From Sphingobacteriales bacterium (GTDB lineage: Bacteria; Bacteroidota; Bacteroidia; Sphingobacteriales; Sphingobacteriaceae): a stretch of 36,048 nt of DNA. The stretch covers positions 1 to 36,048 of the forward strand of contig JACXVB010000031.1 of the NCBI GenBank assembly GCA_014763615.1. The letters run 5' to 3'. Every line of letters begins with the position of its first letter. Position 1 is the stretch's first letter. Shown here piece after piece: positions 26,401 to 34,336 of this stretch. A program made the translations under genes and the position numbers. The notes below the pieces were generated by a model, which was not told where the DNA came from, did no database searches, and saw nothing but the letters and a program-made list of their open reading frames with translations.

Positions 26401-27497
26401 AAAAGAGTTTTATTGTAAGGGTTATTCTCGCCCAAATCTATAAAGGCTAAAATATCTCTAGAATCTGTAGTGCTACCTGTTTTATTGGTTAACCAAACTT
26501 CAATTTTGGTGATGTTGATATTGGAGGTGATGATGGGCAAATTGGCCATCGCTCGGTTGTAATTATTTCTAAAATATTGCGCTAAAAAGTAATGTTTGTT
26601 GGCTTCGTAACCATCGGAAGTAATTCTAAAATCATTTTGTTGCGCACCATTGCTGATGTTAATTTGTTTTGATTGAGATTTCTGTTGCGAATAAATACTG
26701 GTCACACCTAATCTACCAAATTGCAACTGCGTTTTTAAACCAAATAAAGCTTGGCTTCCGCTGATGAGCGAAGTATTGAGCGGAAAGCTCACCATCCCAG
26801 CTTCAATTTTTTTGATGATCTCGTCTTTTTTTCCGGTATATTCAAGCTTTACCTGATTTTCAAAATCAAACTGCGCTTCTGTATTGTAATTGGTGGTTAT
26901 TTTTAGCTTATCGCCGATGTTCCCAATCACATTCATTTGTATCCTCTGGTTAAAATCAAAGTTCCCTTGTCTCCGCTGACGCTCATTAAATAGCGGATTC
27001 TCATTTCTATTGATTCTACCGGAAAAAGTTAAATCTGCGGATCCTCTAGGTTGGATATTGATGGTGTTTCCACCGAAAATTTTCTCGAAAGATTTACTGT
27101 TAATCGTGACAGATGGAATTAAACTTTCATCAGGTTTTTTAGCACCAGTTGCAACTACCGTTTTCCAATAAGCATTAACAAGATTTTGCTTTTCTAAATC
27201 TTGATATTCTTTGAAAGTAAGGTAAACTGGAGGTTTAATTAGTTTTCCGTTAACGGTTTGTTTAATGATATATTTATTAATCAGCGGATCATAATCTACT
27301 GTAGTTTTAACGTTTTGAGGATTATCTAAAAATAAGCTAGAACTACCGAAAATTGGAGCGGTATAAGTATCATTAACAGGGTATTTTAGTTTTGGAGTAT
27401 TTTTTTTATCTGATTGTGAAAACGCAACCTTGCTTAAGGTAAGCAATGAAAAAATCATAAATAAACCGATATGAATACGGATAAAATTGATTCTCAA
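20457..27497 (-). CDS. sprA: SprA/Sov, type IX secretion outer-membrane translocon protein
   Basis: At 2346 residues this is the size of SprA, the giant 36-strand outer-membrane barrel that exports T9SS cargo with CTD signals. A signal peptide (ending TLSKVAFSQ) opens the protein. Characteristic pieces include the N-terminal ITINSKSFEKIFGGNTINIQP-like stretch (residues ~130-150), PRGSADLTFSGRINRNENP, NYNTEAQFDFENQVKLEYTG, SGSQALFGLKTQLQFG and GGSGGTSYIDDFEGARSVID, with a long barrel of alternating aromatic strands ending in RFTIQ. It follows ruvA by 23 bp and maeB, an order seen widely in Bacteroidota. Its presence implies gliding or T9SS-dependent secretion in the host. Confidence 0.96.
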   Translation of the reverse strand: MRINFIRIHIGLFMIFSLLTLSKVAFSQSDKKNTPKLKYPVNDTYTAPIFGSSSLFLDNPQNVKTTVDYDPLINKYIIKQTVNGKLIKPPVYLTFKEYQDLEKQNLVNAYWKTVVATGAKKPDESLIPSVTINSKSFEKIFGGNTINIQPRGSADLTFSGRINRNENPLFNERQRRQGNFDFNQRIQMNVIGNIGDKLKITTNYNTEAQFDFENQVKLEYTGKKDEIIKKIEAGMVSFPLNTSLISGSQALFGLKTQLQFGRLGVTSIYSQQKSQSKQINISNGAQQNDFRITSDGYEANKHYFLAQYFRNNYNRAMANLPIITSNINITKIEVWLTNKTGSTTDSRDILAFIDLGENNPYNKTLLQGGPGFSALPAGFNGPGFTQESNNLLQNIPPGARQTNSNDIDAYFQNSGRTDNYNKLTYARKLTDKEYTLHPQLGYISLNTALNADEVLAVAYRYTVNGVEYQVGEFSTDLPVTPDNPQVLYTKLLKNETTKTNLPIWDLMMKNIYALGAYQISPTDFNLNVFRLDDQSGVEKPLITEGQKTNGKLWLQVLNLDRLDQQNARQPDGKFDFLDGITIDAQNGKIIFPTIEPFGQDLTTQFDPASEQNLINKYVYQPLYDSTKTIAQQLYPNLNRYVIKGTYQSQVSSEFQLNAINVPEGSVVVTAGTLKLQEGVDYTVDYNIGRVKILNEALLNSGQPITIKLESNELFGIQQKSLFGTRLDYKVNDNFYIGATLMNLKETPLTQKVNYGEESISNTIYGFDLNYNKNSRFLTKLVDKIPFISTKETSSISFNGEFASFKPGHPKALNFAGGSGGTSYIDDFEGARSVIDIKSANTWQISGTPQLFPESQLSNDLSYGFNRAKLAFFNIDPIFYSRTSNFTPANIQNNKTELSNQYVRQVLETEVFPYKQVATGTLLTLPTFNLAYYPMLRGPYNFTTTGINPDGTLANPKDRWGGIFRKIETNDFEALNIEFIEFWVMDPFIYKTNSQGGNLYFNLGSISEDILRDGRKSLENGLPINGDPTQTDETVWGRVPKLQPVIQAFDNDPNARKVQDVGLDGLDDGAEQQKYQTIVNQVTGILGPQAAAEFKKDPASDDYRYYRGPELDQENAGILKRYENYNGTEGNAKTSQQSQADIGIANSASTSLPDGEDINRDNNESKADEYFQYKVSIRPQDMVVGQNFITDKVTSNVTLANGTKTAVTWYQFKVPIAQYQSKVGNIQDFKSIRFMRMFLTDFADTSILRFARLQLVRGEWRRYNAEKNPAKALTDFSLNNPGLDNSTLDVTTVSLEDNGTKTPIPYVIPPGIIREKDYSNFSGNTQKNEQSLSVVVKNLRDGYARAAFKTTVNDVRSYKRLQMFVHAEGDQLKDGDMDAFIRLGIDYQDNYYEYAIPTKITQPGTQDPNLIWPAENNIDIAFALFQQAKTARNSATYNGQPWPVNIPFTYSDGKNTITVKGQPDLSKVRVLMLGVRNPVKTLNPNDDGLDKSAEVWFDELRLTDFDEKGGWAATARLNAKLADFGDVTFSANKSTIGFGSLEQRVSELNRSDDQFFDVSSSFELGKFFPEKTGIKIPMYINYSSHLSTPQYDPKNPDIELKNVLNQVNKATRDSILNYAQDFTQRRSINFTNVRKIKTNPNAKNYLWDVENWSLTYAYTEYGHHDFINKDAQQRTYRGALAYNFNNPSQFITPFNKAIKSKSLALLKDFNFSLLPSVLNFRIEVNRLYSENTLRDNDPNNFIPIQTTFNKNFQINRLYGISWDLTKSLKLDFNATNLSTVDEPQGRIIGLKRDTVWENLKKLGRTTNYNHTISLSYNLPLNKIPGFEFMNVITRYQTQFTWMTQPLISLNDPNLDFGNTIQNARTIQVNPTLNFNLLYNKFGFYRRIQNPNYEGSGLGKVLLNLLTSVKNISGSYIRNDGTFLPGYLPKTNAFGIDFSTSAPGLGFVLGAQQDIRYKALNNGWLTQDTLQNQLYVTNQNEKIDLKGTLEPIKDLRIELTAFKNDSKNFSTNFRYTTSAAGFESLSPITSGNYSISIISLGSAFKDKNGAKNSTIFQQFITNRSIISKRLGRSNPNSNGVISEFADGYGKNSQEVMIPAFLAAYENKDPNKINLSKFPKIPVPNWRITYNGLTKLDALSNIFTTFNLTHSYSSSYNVNSFNSLIRYSVANGGVNVRDADNNFLPEFQFTQITLFEQFVPLLGVDMRFKNNMTANAEFRKSRSLSLGLSNSQLASQKDQAFVFGFGYRTNDFRFPFGLFKNFNLKNDLNFKLDIAVRDSKTVIYRADVNEPEISAGSKNITYRPSIDYVINQRFNLNFFYDSNITKPYTSQTFVTAFTNFGINLRFTIQ

Positions 27498-27520
27498 GCG
27501 TTTTGGGTTAAGTTTTGTAA

Positions 27521-28105
27521 TTATAAGCTTTTCAAAGCAATTTTTATGATTTGTTCTACAGTTAATGGGTCAGAAGAAGTTCTTATTGCTGCCTCTACCG
27601 CCTTCTCTGCCACATTTTTAACAAAGCCCAACATGACCAAAGCACTTAACGCTTCATCTTTAGAACTATTATTTTTTGGAGTAGAAATTAAGGTTTCTGG
27701 TCCATCTTTTCTCAGTTTATCTTGGAGTTCGATGATTAATCTTTGAGCTGATTTTGGCCCAATACCTTTAATTCTTTTAATTTGATCCACATCTCCTTTG
27801 ATGATTGCTTCTTGAATTTCTACTGGAGAAATGGAGGAAAGCATCATTCTTCCGGTATTAGGTCCTATTCCGTTTACCGAAATTAGATGAAGAAAAAGTC
27901 TTCTTTCGCCTTCATCGGCGAAGCCATAAAGTGTATGAGCATCTTCCTTTACAGCAAGCCAAGTATATAACTTACAACGCTCTTGATCTTTAAGAGCACT
28001 GTAAGTATTTAAAGAGATATGAATATGGTAACCAATTCCTCCTGCCTCAATTACCACATAAGCGGGGCATTTGAAAGTAAGTTTTCCATCAATATATGCG
28101 TACAT
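27521..28105 (-). CDS. ruvA: Holliday junction branch migration subunit RuvA
   Basis: 194 residues, the normal length. It has an N-terminal OB-fold (MYAYIDGKL, IEAGGIGYHIHIS), then tandem helix-hairpin-helix motifs (LISVNGIGPNTGRMM and IKRIKGIGPKSAQRL) that bind the four-way junction, and a flexible C-terminal domain III (LSALVMLGFVKNVAEKAV) that contacts RuvB. RuvA tetramers target the RuvB motor to Holliday junctions in recombinational repair. It is 2 bp from the maeB stop and 23 bp from the sprA start, so one operon is likely. Confidence 0.96.
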   Translation of the reverse strand: MYAYIDGKLTFKCPAYVVIEAGGIGYHIHISLNTYSALKDQERCKLYTWLAVKEDAHTLYGFADEGERRLFLHLISVNGIGPNTGRMMLSSISPVEIQEAIIKGDVDQIKRIKGIGPKSAQRLIIELQDKLRKDGPETLISTPKNNSSKDEALSALVMLGFVKNVAEKAVEAAIRTSSDPLTVEQIIKIALKSL

Positions 28106-28107
28106 AT

Positions 28108-30435
28108 TTAAACGTTAATTTTTGTTTTCATCACTTTTGATAGCAGGCCACCCTTTTTTACTGAAGCTGTATTTTCTTTCGTTTGGGCATCTACAACAGC
28201 TATGGTAATCATGTTTACAATTTCTCTTACAGAGCTTCCTAATTGTAAAACATGAACGGGTTTGTTCATCCCCAATAAAATAGGGCCTACTGCTTCAGCT
28301 CCTCCTAATTCTTGCAGTAATTTATAGGCAATATTTCCTGAATCTAAGCTCGGGAAAACTAAGGTATTGGCGGGGCCATCTTTCAGCTTTGAAAATGGGA
28401 AATTATCAGCTAATAATGAAGGATTTAGCGCAAAATTCGCTTGCATTTCGCCATCAACTACAATATCAGGATGATTTTCGTGTAAAAATTTAACCGCTTC
28501 TCTGGTTTTGTTTGGTATTTCTCCTTCATTTGAGCCAAAATTTGAATAAGATAAAATGGCAATTCTTGGCTTAATGTTAAATTGTTTCACAGATTTATTT
28601 ACCAATAGAGTTACATCTACCAATTCTTCCACGTTAGGGTTGATATTGATGGTGGTATCAGCAAAGAAAACTGGACCTACTTTGGTTAGCATCATGTACA
28701 TTCCAGCTACGCGATTAACACCTGGCTCAGTACCAATTATTTGTAGTGCGGGTTTTACGGTAGAAGCGTAATTTTTAGTTAAACCAGAAATTAGGGCATC
28801 GGCTTCGCCAAATTCTACCATAGAGGCACCAAAATAATTTCGGTCTCTCATGATTTTCCTAGCCTCATACAAGGTAAAACCTCTTCTTTGACGCTTTTTG
28901 TAAAGATTTTGAGCATATTTCTCGCTCATTTCTTTCTCCTCAGCAGGGTCGATAATGGTCACACCGTCTAGTTCCAATTCATTTTCTTTGATGATATGAT
29001 GAATGACTTTTTTGTTTCCTAGTAAAATTGGGATTGCAATTCCATCATCTTTAACAATTTGAGCCGCTTTTAAAATCTTATAATTGTCTGCTTCGGCAAA
29101 TACCACTTTTTTAGGGTTAGCCTTTGCTTTGTTGGTGATGGTTCTTAAAATGGCATCATCCATCCCTAAGCGCTTTCTCAACTCTGTGTTATAAGCTTCC
29201 CAGTCTGTAATTTTATGACGGGCTACCCCAGAATCTATCGCGGCTTTAGCTACTGCCGGAGAAACAGTGGTGATTAACCTAAAATCAATTGGTTTTGGGA
29301 TGATATATTCTTTACCATATTTCAGATTTTTTGCGTTGTAAGCCAAATTTACTGCCTCTGGTACAGGTTCTTTGGCTAAAGCTGCGATTGCTTTTACTGC
29401 AGCTATTTTCATGGTTTCATTAATAGCGGTAGAACGCACATCTAAAGCTCCTCTAAAAATGTACGGAAAACCTAAAACATTATTTACTTGGTTAGGATAA
29501 TCAGAACGACCAGTAGCCATAATAATATCTTTTCGGGTACTAATGGCTAACCCATAGGCAATTTCTGGATTAGGGTTTGCCAGTGCAAAAACGATAGGAT
29601 TCTTGGCCATTGTTTTTAACATCGCCGCGGTTAATACGTCTGCAGAAGAAAGCCCGATAAATACATCTGCTTCTTTAATAGCGTCTTCTAAGGTGTGAAG
29701 ATCCCTTTTTGTAGCAAATTCTAACTTAGTGCCGTCTAGGTTTTTACGATCGGCTCTAATCACACCACTTCTATCTACCATTACGATGTTTTCTTTCAGG
29801 GCTCCTAAAGAAACATACAATCGGGTGCAAGAAATAGCTGCCGCTCCAGCGCCATTCACTACTATTTTAATTTTATCTAATTTCTTTTTTTGAATTTCGC
29901 AAGCATTAAGTAGTGCTGCGGCAGAGATGATGGCGGTTCCGTGTTGGTCATCATGCATTACCGGAATGTTCATCTCTTCTTTTAGCCTTCTTTCAATCTC
30001 GAAACATTCTGGTGCGGCAATATCTTCTAAATTTACTCCACCAAACGTGGGCTCTAAAGCTTTTACAATCTTTACAAAATCATCTACATTTTTGGTGTCT
30101 AACTCTAAATCAAAAACATCAATATCAGCAAATATTTTAAAGAGTAATCCTTTACCTTCCATCACGGGTTTTCCCGCTTCAGGGCCAATGTTTCCTAAAC
30201 CTAAAACAGCCGTTCCATTACTAATCACCGCTACTAAATTTCCTTTAGCGGTATATTTGTACACATCGTCTTTGTTTTCAGCAATTTTTAAGCAAGGCTC
30301 GGCTACACCAGGCGAATAGGCTAAAGCAAGGTCTCTTTGTGAATTGGTAGGTTTGGTGGGTATAACTTCTATCTTTCCCGGACGACCTTGAGCGTGATAG
30401 TCTAAGGCATCTTGCTTTCTGTTTGTTTTACTCAT
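28108..30435 (-). CDS. maeB: NADP-dependent malic enzyme with phosphotransacetylase-like domain
   Basis: 775 residues, the MaeB-type two-part architecture. Residues ~1-425 are malic enzyme: [40 protein letters not shown] and HDDQHGTAI (metal and catalytic region), then a Rossmann NADP domain with [12 protein letters not shown]. Residues ~430-775 form a PTA-like domain ([29 protein letters not shown]), which in this class regulates the enzyme rather than transferring acetyl groups. It decarboxylates malate to pyruvate with NADPH. It heads the maeB-ruvA-sprA operon, divergent from miaB. Confidence 0.95.
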   Translation of the reverse strand: MSKTNRKQDALDYHAQGRPGKIEVIPTKPTNSQRDLALAYSPGVAEPCLKIAENKDDVYKYTAKGNLVAVISNGTAVLGLGNIGPEAGKPVMEGKGLLFKIFADIDVFDLELDTKNVDDFVKIVKALEPTFGGVNLEDIAAPECFEIERRLKEEMNIPVMHDDQHGTAIISAAALLNACEIQKKKLDKIKIVVNGAGAAAISCTRLYVSLGALKENIVMVDRSGVIRADRKNLDGTKLEFATKRDLHTLEDAIKEADVFIGLSSADVLTAAMLKTMAKNPIVFALANPNPEIAYGLAISTRKDIIMATGRSDYPNQVNNVLGFPYIFRGALDVRSTAINETMKIAAVKAIAALAKEPVPEAVNLAYNAKNLKYGKEYIIPKPIDFRLITTVSPAVAKAAIDSGVARHKITDWEAYNTELRKRLGMDDAILRTITNKAKANPKKVVFAEADNYKILKAAQIVKDDGIAIPILLGNKKVIHHIIKENELELDGVTIIDPAEEKEMSEKYAQNLYKKRQRRGFTLYEARKIMRDRNYFGASMVEFGEADALISGLTKNYASTVKPALQIIGTEPGVNRVAGMYMMLTKVGPVFFADTTININPNVEELVDVTLLVNKSVKQFNIKPRIAILSYSNFGSNEGEIPNKTREAVKFLHENHPDIVVDGEMQANFALNPSLLADNFPFSKLKDGPANTLVFPSLDSGNIAYKLLQELGGAEAVGPILLGMNKPVHVLQLGSSVREIVNMITIAVVDAQTKENTASVKKGGLLSKVMKTKINV

Positions 30436-30457
30436 TTTCTGTTTAATCAGTTCTTGT

Positions 30458-30614
30458 CAAAAGTACGATTCTTAAATGGAGCATGAAATAAAAAACCCAC
30501 AATGTTATAAATTTTGAAGATACACTAAGATTCAAACTTTCATCATATTAAAATCATCATCGCAAAATTATAGGCTGACAAACTGTCATTTTCACATAAT
30601 CTTTTATAATTTTG
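30458..30614. promoter_or_regulatory. divergent maeB/miaB promoter region
   Basis: Exact TAnnTTTG matches occur at 30458-30465 and 30563-30570 on the minus strand (toward maeB) and at 30607-30614 on the plus strand (toward miaB). The last two share TATAATTTTGC. Between them, TGACA-AAC-TGTCA (30576-30588) is a small palindrome that could bind a regulator of both genes. No -33 TTTG sits at standard spacing, so these remain candidates. Confidence 0.4.
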
Positions 30615-30632
30615 CAATCCAAATTTATTTGC

Positions 30633-32054
30633 ATGTTAGAATTAGATTTAGCTTCGAAACAACACGACGAATCAAGACAGGGTGAGGCATTAGTTTTAGA
30701 AAATAAAATCAAAAGTGAGCATCAGCGTAAGCTTTATATAGAAAGCTACGGCTGCGCCATGAATTTTTCTGATAGTGAAATAGTAGCTTCTATTTTAAGT
30801 GAGGAGGGTTTCACTACAACGCCTGACTATACAGAGGCTGATGTGATTTTCATCAATACTTGCTCTATCCGTGAAAACGCAGAAACCAGAGTAAGAAATA
30901 GATTAAAGCAATTTAAAGCTATAAAAAGAACCAATAAAGGCTTAGTGATTGGAGTTTTAGGTTGTATGGCTGAGCGTTTAAAATCTAAGTTTTTAGAGGA
31001 GGAACAGTTAGTTGATGTAGTGGTTGGTCCGGATGCTTATCGCGATCTTCCTAATCTTATCCATCAGGTTAATGATGGGCAAAAAGCAATCAATGTATTG
31101 TTATCAAGAGAGGAAACTTATGCAGATGTAAGTCCGGTAAGGTTAAATTCTAACGGAATTTCTGCTTTTATCTCTATCATGCGTGGTTGTGATAACATGT
31201 GTTCTTTTTGTGTAGTTCCGTTTACCAGAGGAAGAGAGCGCAGTAGAGATGCACATTCTATTGTGAAAGAGGCTCAAGATTTACTAAATGCAGGCTATAA
31301 GGAAGTGACTTTGTTGGGTCAAAATGTAGATTCTTATAAGTGGGCTTCCGCCGATGGAAGTGAGCAAGTCAATTTTGCTCAATTACTAGAAATGGTGGCT
31401 TTGGTGAGTCCGGATTTAAGAATTAGATTTTCAACATCTCATCCAAAAGATATCACCGATGAGGTTTTATATACGATGGCTAAGTATGATAATATCTGCA
31501 AATACATCCATTTGCCAGTTCAATCAGGTAATTCAAGAATTTTAGATTTGATGAATCGTACTTATGACCGCGAATGGTATATCGGGAAAGTGGATGCGAT
31601 AAGAAGGATTATGCCAGAATGTGCCATCTCAACAGATGTGATTAGCGGTTTTTGTTCTGAAACAGAAGCAGAACATCAAGAAACTTTAAGCATGATGGAA
31701 TTGGTGAAGTACGAATTTGCTTATATGTTTTCTTATTCGGAGAGACCTGGAACACCAGCAGCTAAGAAGTTGACAGACGATGTGCCAGAAGAAGTGAAAC
31801 AGCGCCGTTTGACAGAAATTATTGCTTTGCAGCAACAGCATAGCCACTACAGGGCACAAAAAAGAATTGGAAAAATTGAGAAAGTTTTAATTGAAGGTTT
31901 CTCAAAAAAATCAAAAGCAGATTATAGCGGTAGAAGCGATCACAATCATGTAGTGATTTTCCCAGTAGATGAAAAATATCAACCAGGCGACTATGTGAAT
32001 GTTTTGGTTGAAAAAACTACTACCGCAACTTTAATTGGGCGTATTGTAGAATAA
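30633..32054 (+). CDS. miaB: tRNA-2-methylthio-N6-dimethylallyladenosine synthase
   Basis: From ATG 30633 (a TTG 21 bp upstream is less likely and overlaps the -7 element) this is 473 residues. The N-terminal methylthiotransferase domain carries Cys41, Cys77 and Cys111 for the auxiliary iron-sulfur cluster; the radical-SAM motif is Cys186, Cys190, Cys193 in [14 protein letters not shown]; a TRAM domain ends the protein. MiaB adds the 2-methylthio group to i6A37 in tRNAs reading UNN codons. It is followed by a mobile-looking cassette and then the sigma-54 activator. Confidence 0.95.
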   Translation: MLELDLASKQHDESRQGEALVLENKIKSEHQRKLYIESYGCAMNFSDSEIVASILSEEGFTTTPDYTEADVIFINTCSIRENAETRVRNRLKQFKAIKRTNKGLVIGVLGCMAERLKSKFLEEEQLVDVVVGPDAYRDLPNLIHQVNDGQKAINVLLSREETYADVSPVRLNSNGISAFISIMRGCDNMCSFCVVPFTRGRERSRDAHSIVKEAQDLLNAGYKEVTLLGQNVDSYKWASADGSEQVNFAQLLEMVALVSPDLRIRFSTSHPKDITDEVLYTMAKYDNICKYIHLPVQSGNSRILDLMNRTYDREWYIGKVDAIRRIMPECAISTDVISGFCSETEAEHQETLSMMELVKYEFAYMFSYSERPGTPAAKKLTDDVPEEVKQRRLTEIIALQQQHSHYRAQKRIGKIEKVLIEGFSKKSKADYSGRSDHNHVVIFPVDEKYQPGDYVNVLVEKTTTATLIGRIVE

Positions 32055-32066
32055 AGATAGAGGAAG

Positions 32067-32520
32067 CAAGAGTTAAGAGACAAGAATCAAGATTAATGGA
32101 TAAGTATAATTTCAAAAATCTGAAAATTTGGCAAAAGGCAATGGACTTAGCTGATCTTACTTATTCTTATTGTGATGAATTGCCTTCAAAAGAGAAATAT
32201 AATTTAATCGACCAATTAAATAGCTCCTCTTGCTCCGTTCCATCTAATATTGCTGAAGGTTCTGGTAAACGGACTTCAGTTCATTTTGCAGAATTTTTAA
32301 CCACTGCCCTAACCTCTACTTTTGAAGTAGAAACTCAGTTATTGATTTGTCAGCGGAGAAATTACGGTAATCATGACAAACTACAAAAATGTTTGAGTTT
32401 GGTTAGTGAAGTTCAAAAAATGATATTCTCTTTTTGAGAGAAAATTTTAAAAGGATAGTTTGGGAATCGAGGTGCAAGTAGAGAATAAAATTATTCTTGA
32501 TTCTTGTCTCTTATTTCTTG
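32067..32520. mobile_element. IVS-like cassette framed by ~30-bp inverted repeats
   Basis: Positions 32067-32096 and 32491-32520 form an inverted repeat of 30 bp with three mismatches; the core AAGAGACAAGAATCAAGA (32075-32092) matches 32495-32512 perfectly. The left repeat runs to the first base of the four-helix-bundle gene, and the right one ends 18 bp before the next gene's ATG. The unit thus holds one gene plus its ends. Intervening sequences in 23S rRNA have the same plan: an S23 gene inside a long terminal stem. Whether it moves or is spliced is not shown. Confidence 0.65.
32096..32437 (+). CDS. four-helix-bundle protein (23S rRNA IVS/S23 family)
   Basis: 113 residues with the family's marks: NFKNLKIWQKAMDLADLTY at the start, then YNLIDQLNSSSCSVPSNIAEG and the FLTTALTSTFEVETQLLI helix. 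Members are all-helical bundles encoded in 23S rRNA intervening sequences, and related proteins (Avd) accompany diversity-generating retroelements; the biochemical role of the free chromosomal versions is unknown. Its ATG lies at the inner edge of a 30-bp inverted repeat. It is intact and interrupts the miaB-sigma-54-activator neighbourhood. Confidence 0.9.
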   Translation: MDKYNFKNLKIWQKAMDLADLTYSYCDELPSKEKYNLIDQLNSSSCSVPSNIAEGSGKRTSVHFAEFLTTALTSTFEVETQLLICQRRNYGNHDKLQKCLSLVSEVQKMIFSF

Positions 32521-32538
32521 AATCTTAGAAAAAAGCAC

Positions 32539-33777
32539 ATGGACGTACAAGATATTAAACAACGTTTTGGAATCATCGGCAGTTCGCCGCTGCTAAATAG
32601 AGCGATAGACATTGCTAGGCAAGTAGCGCCAACTGATATTACAGTTTTAATTACAGGCGAGAGTGGATCGGGTAAAGAAGTTTTTTCTCATATTATCCAT
32701 CATTTAAGTGCCCGTAAACATGGTCCGTTCATCGCCGTAAACTGTGGTGCTATCCCAGAAGGAACGATAGATTCAGAACTTTTTGGACATGAAAAGGGAT
32801 CATTTACTGGTGCTCATGAAGCCAGAAAGGGATATTTTGAGGTGGTAAATGGAGGAACTATTTTTTTAGATGAAGTAGGTGAATTACCTATCGGGACTCA
32901 AGCCAGATTACTGCGTGTTTTAGAAACTGGCGAATACATAAGAGTAGGTTCTTCTAAAGTGCAAAAAACAGATGCCAGAGTAATTGCAGCCACCAACGTG
33001 GATATGTTTGAGGCAGTACAAGCCGGAAAATTTAGAGAAGATTTATACTATCGTTTAAATACGGTTCCATTAAAAATTCCACCACTGAGAGATCGTAAAG
33101 AAGATATTCATCTGATTTTCAGGAAATTTGTTGCTGATTTTTCTGATAAATATCGTTCGCCAAATGTTACTTTAGATGAGGGTGCGGTGCAAATCTTAAC
33201 TAATTATAGTTGGCCTGGAAATGTTCGTCAGTTAAAAAATATAGCCGAGCAAATTGCAGTTCTAGAACGTGATAGACATATTACGGCTCAAACACTTTTA
33301 TCTTATATCCCTTCAGAACAGACCAGCAATTTCCCTATGCGTTTAAGTCAGCAAGGGCAAAAAGAAGATTTTTCTGAAAGAGACATTCTTTATAAGGTCT
33401 TGTTTGATATGAAAAAGGACATGGTTGAGTTGAAAAAATTGGTAATAGATATTATTCAGAACGGTGAGAACGTTTCAAACTATGCAGCCAAACATCCGCA
33501 GGTGATCAATTCTCTTTATAAAGATATTGAGATGCCGGCTAATGATGCCACCCTAACCATACAGCAACCTTTGAGTGTTAGCAGGCCAGCAGATGATTAT
33601 CACCTCACGCATGATGCCGAAGAAGTAGAGGAATCACTTTCTTTGGTAGATAAAGAAGCTGATATGATTAAAAAAGCTTTAAAAAAGCATAAAGGCAAAA
33701 GAAAAGCTGCTTCCGAAGAGTTAGGGATATCAGAAAGAACCTTGTATAGAAAAATCAAAGAACTCAACCTAAACTAA
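32539..33777 (+). CDS. sigma-54-dependent transcriptional activator, no receiver domain
   Basis: From ATG 32539 this is 412 residues. An upstream TTG start would lie inside the inverted repeat and is not used here. The AAA+ domain (~10-240) has Walker A GESGSGKE (40-47), the sigma-54 contact loop as GSFTGA (87-92), Walker B GGTIFLDEVGEL (105-116) and WPGNVRQLKN (225-234). A ~100-residue linker follows, then a Fis-type HTH (KHKGKRKAASEELGISERTL) at the C-terminus. There is no N-terminal receiver, so activity is not set by phosphorylation of this protein. It is 4 bp before lptE, suggesting an operon with envelope genes. Confidence 0.92.
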   Translation: MDVQDIKQRFGIIGSSPLLNRAIDIARQVAPTDITVLITGESGSGKEVFSHIIHHLSARKHGPFIAVNCGAIPEGTIDSELFGHEKGSFTGAHEARKGYFEVVNGGTIFLDEVGELPIGTQARLLRVLETGEYIRVGSSKVQKTDARVIAATNVDMFEAVQAGKFREDLYYRLNTVPLKIPPLRDRKEDIHLIFRKFVADFSDKYRSPNVTLDEGAVQILTNYSWPGNVRQLKNIAEQIAVLERDRHITAQTLLSYIPSEQTSNFPMRLSQQGQKEDFSERDILYKVLFDMKKDMVELKKLVIDIIQNGENVSNYAAKHPQVINSLYKDIEMPANDATLTIQQPLSVSRPADDYHLTHDAEEVEESLSLVDKEADMIKKALKKHKGKRKAASEELGISERTLYRKIKELNLN

Positions 33778-33781
33778 TCAA

Positions 33782-34294
33782 ATGAAGAAGAGGATTTTAT
33801 TCTTGTTGTTGTTACCCTTAATCACCATTTTTAGTGCTTGCGGAGTTTATTCATTTACGGGTGGTTCTGTAGGAGATTTAAAAACAGTTGCAGTTTCTTT
33901 GTTTGAGAATAATGCAGCTTTAGTAAATCCAAATTTGAGCCAATCTTTTACTGAAGCACTAAAAAATCGTATCAGAACCCAAACCAGTTTAAGCTTTGTG
34001 AGGACAGAAGGAGAAGCTGATTTTAGCGGAAACATCACTAATTATACTGTACAACCAGTTGCTATTCAAGGAAATCAGCAGGTAACTGCCGGCTTAACTA
34101 GGTTAACGATCACTATACAAGTAAAATATAACAATACTAAAGACCCAACTAAAAGTTTTGATCAATCTTTCAGTAGATACATTGATTTTGACCAAACTAA
34201 AGGAGCTTTTGCGAGTCAAGAACAAAATTTGGTTAAACAAGTAAATGATCAACTAACGGAGGATATTTACAATAAGGCTTTTGCCAATTGGTAG
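33782..34294 (+). CDS. lptE: LPS-assembly lipoprotein LptE
   Basis: 170 residues with a lipoprotein signal (lipobox FSAC, Cys20) followed by GVYSFTGGS, the LptE opening. The body is a mixed alpha/beta fold (LKTVAVSLFENNAALVNPNLS, LTRLTITIQVKYNN). LptE is the outer-membrane lipoprotein that plugs the LptD barrel and delivers lipopolysaccharide to the cell surface. It begins 4 bp after the activator and 42 bp before the next gene. Confidence 0.9.
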   Translation: MKKRILFLLLLPLITIFSACGVYSFTGGSVGDLKTVAVSLFENNAALVNPNLSQSFTEALKNRIRTQTSLSFVRTEGEADFSGNITNYTVQPVAIQGNQQVTAGLTRLTITIQVKYNNTKDPTKSFDQSFSRYIDFDQTKGAFASQEQNLVKQVNDQLTEDIYNKAFANW

Positions 34295-34336
34295 GCTTTT
34301 ACTACCTTCACGAGATTTAAAATTTCATAGCACAAA

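Noticed and set aside
29927-30319. 130-residue plus-strand open frame
   Set aside because: It lies entirely within maeB on the opposite strand, which has clear malic-enzyme motifs; antisense shadow.
32497-32538. Upstream TTG start for the sigma-54 activator
   Set aside because: It would begin inside the inverted repeat of the cassette, and the added residues do not belong to the family; ATG 32539 fits.
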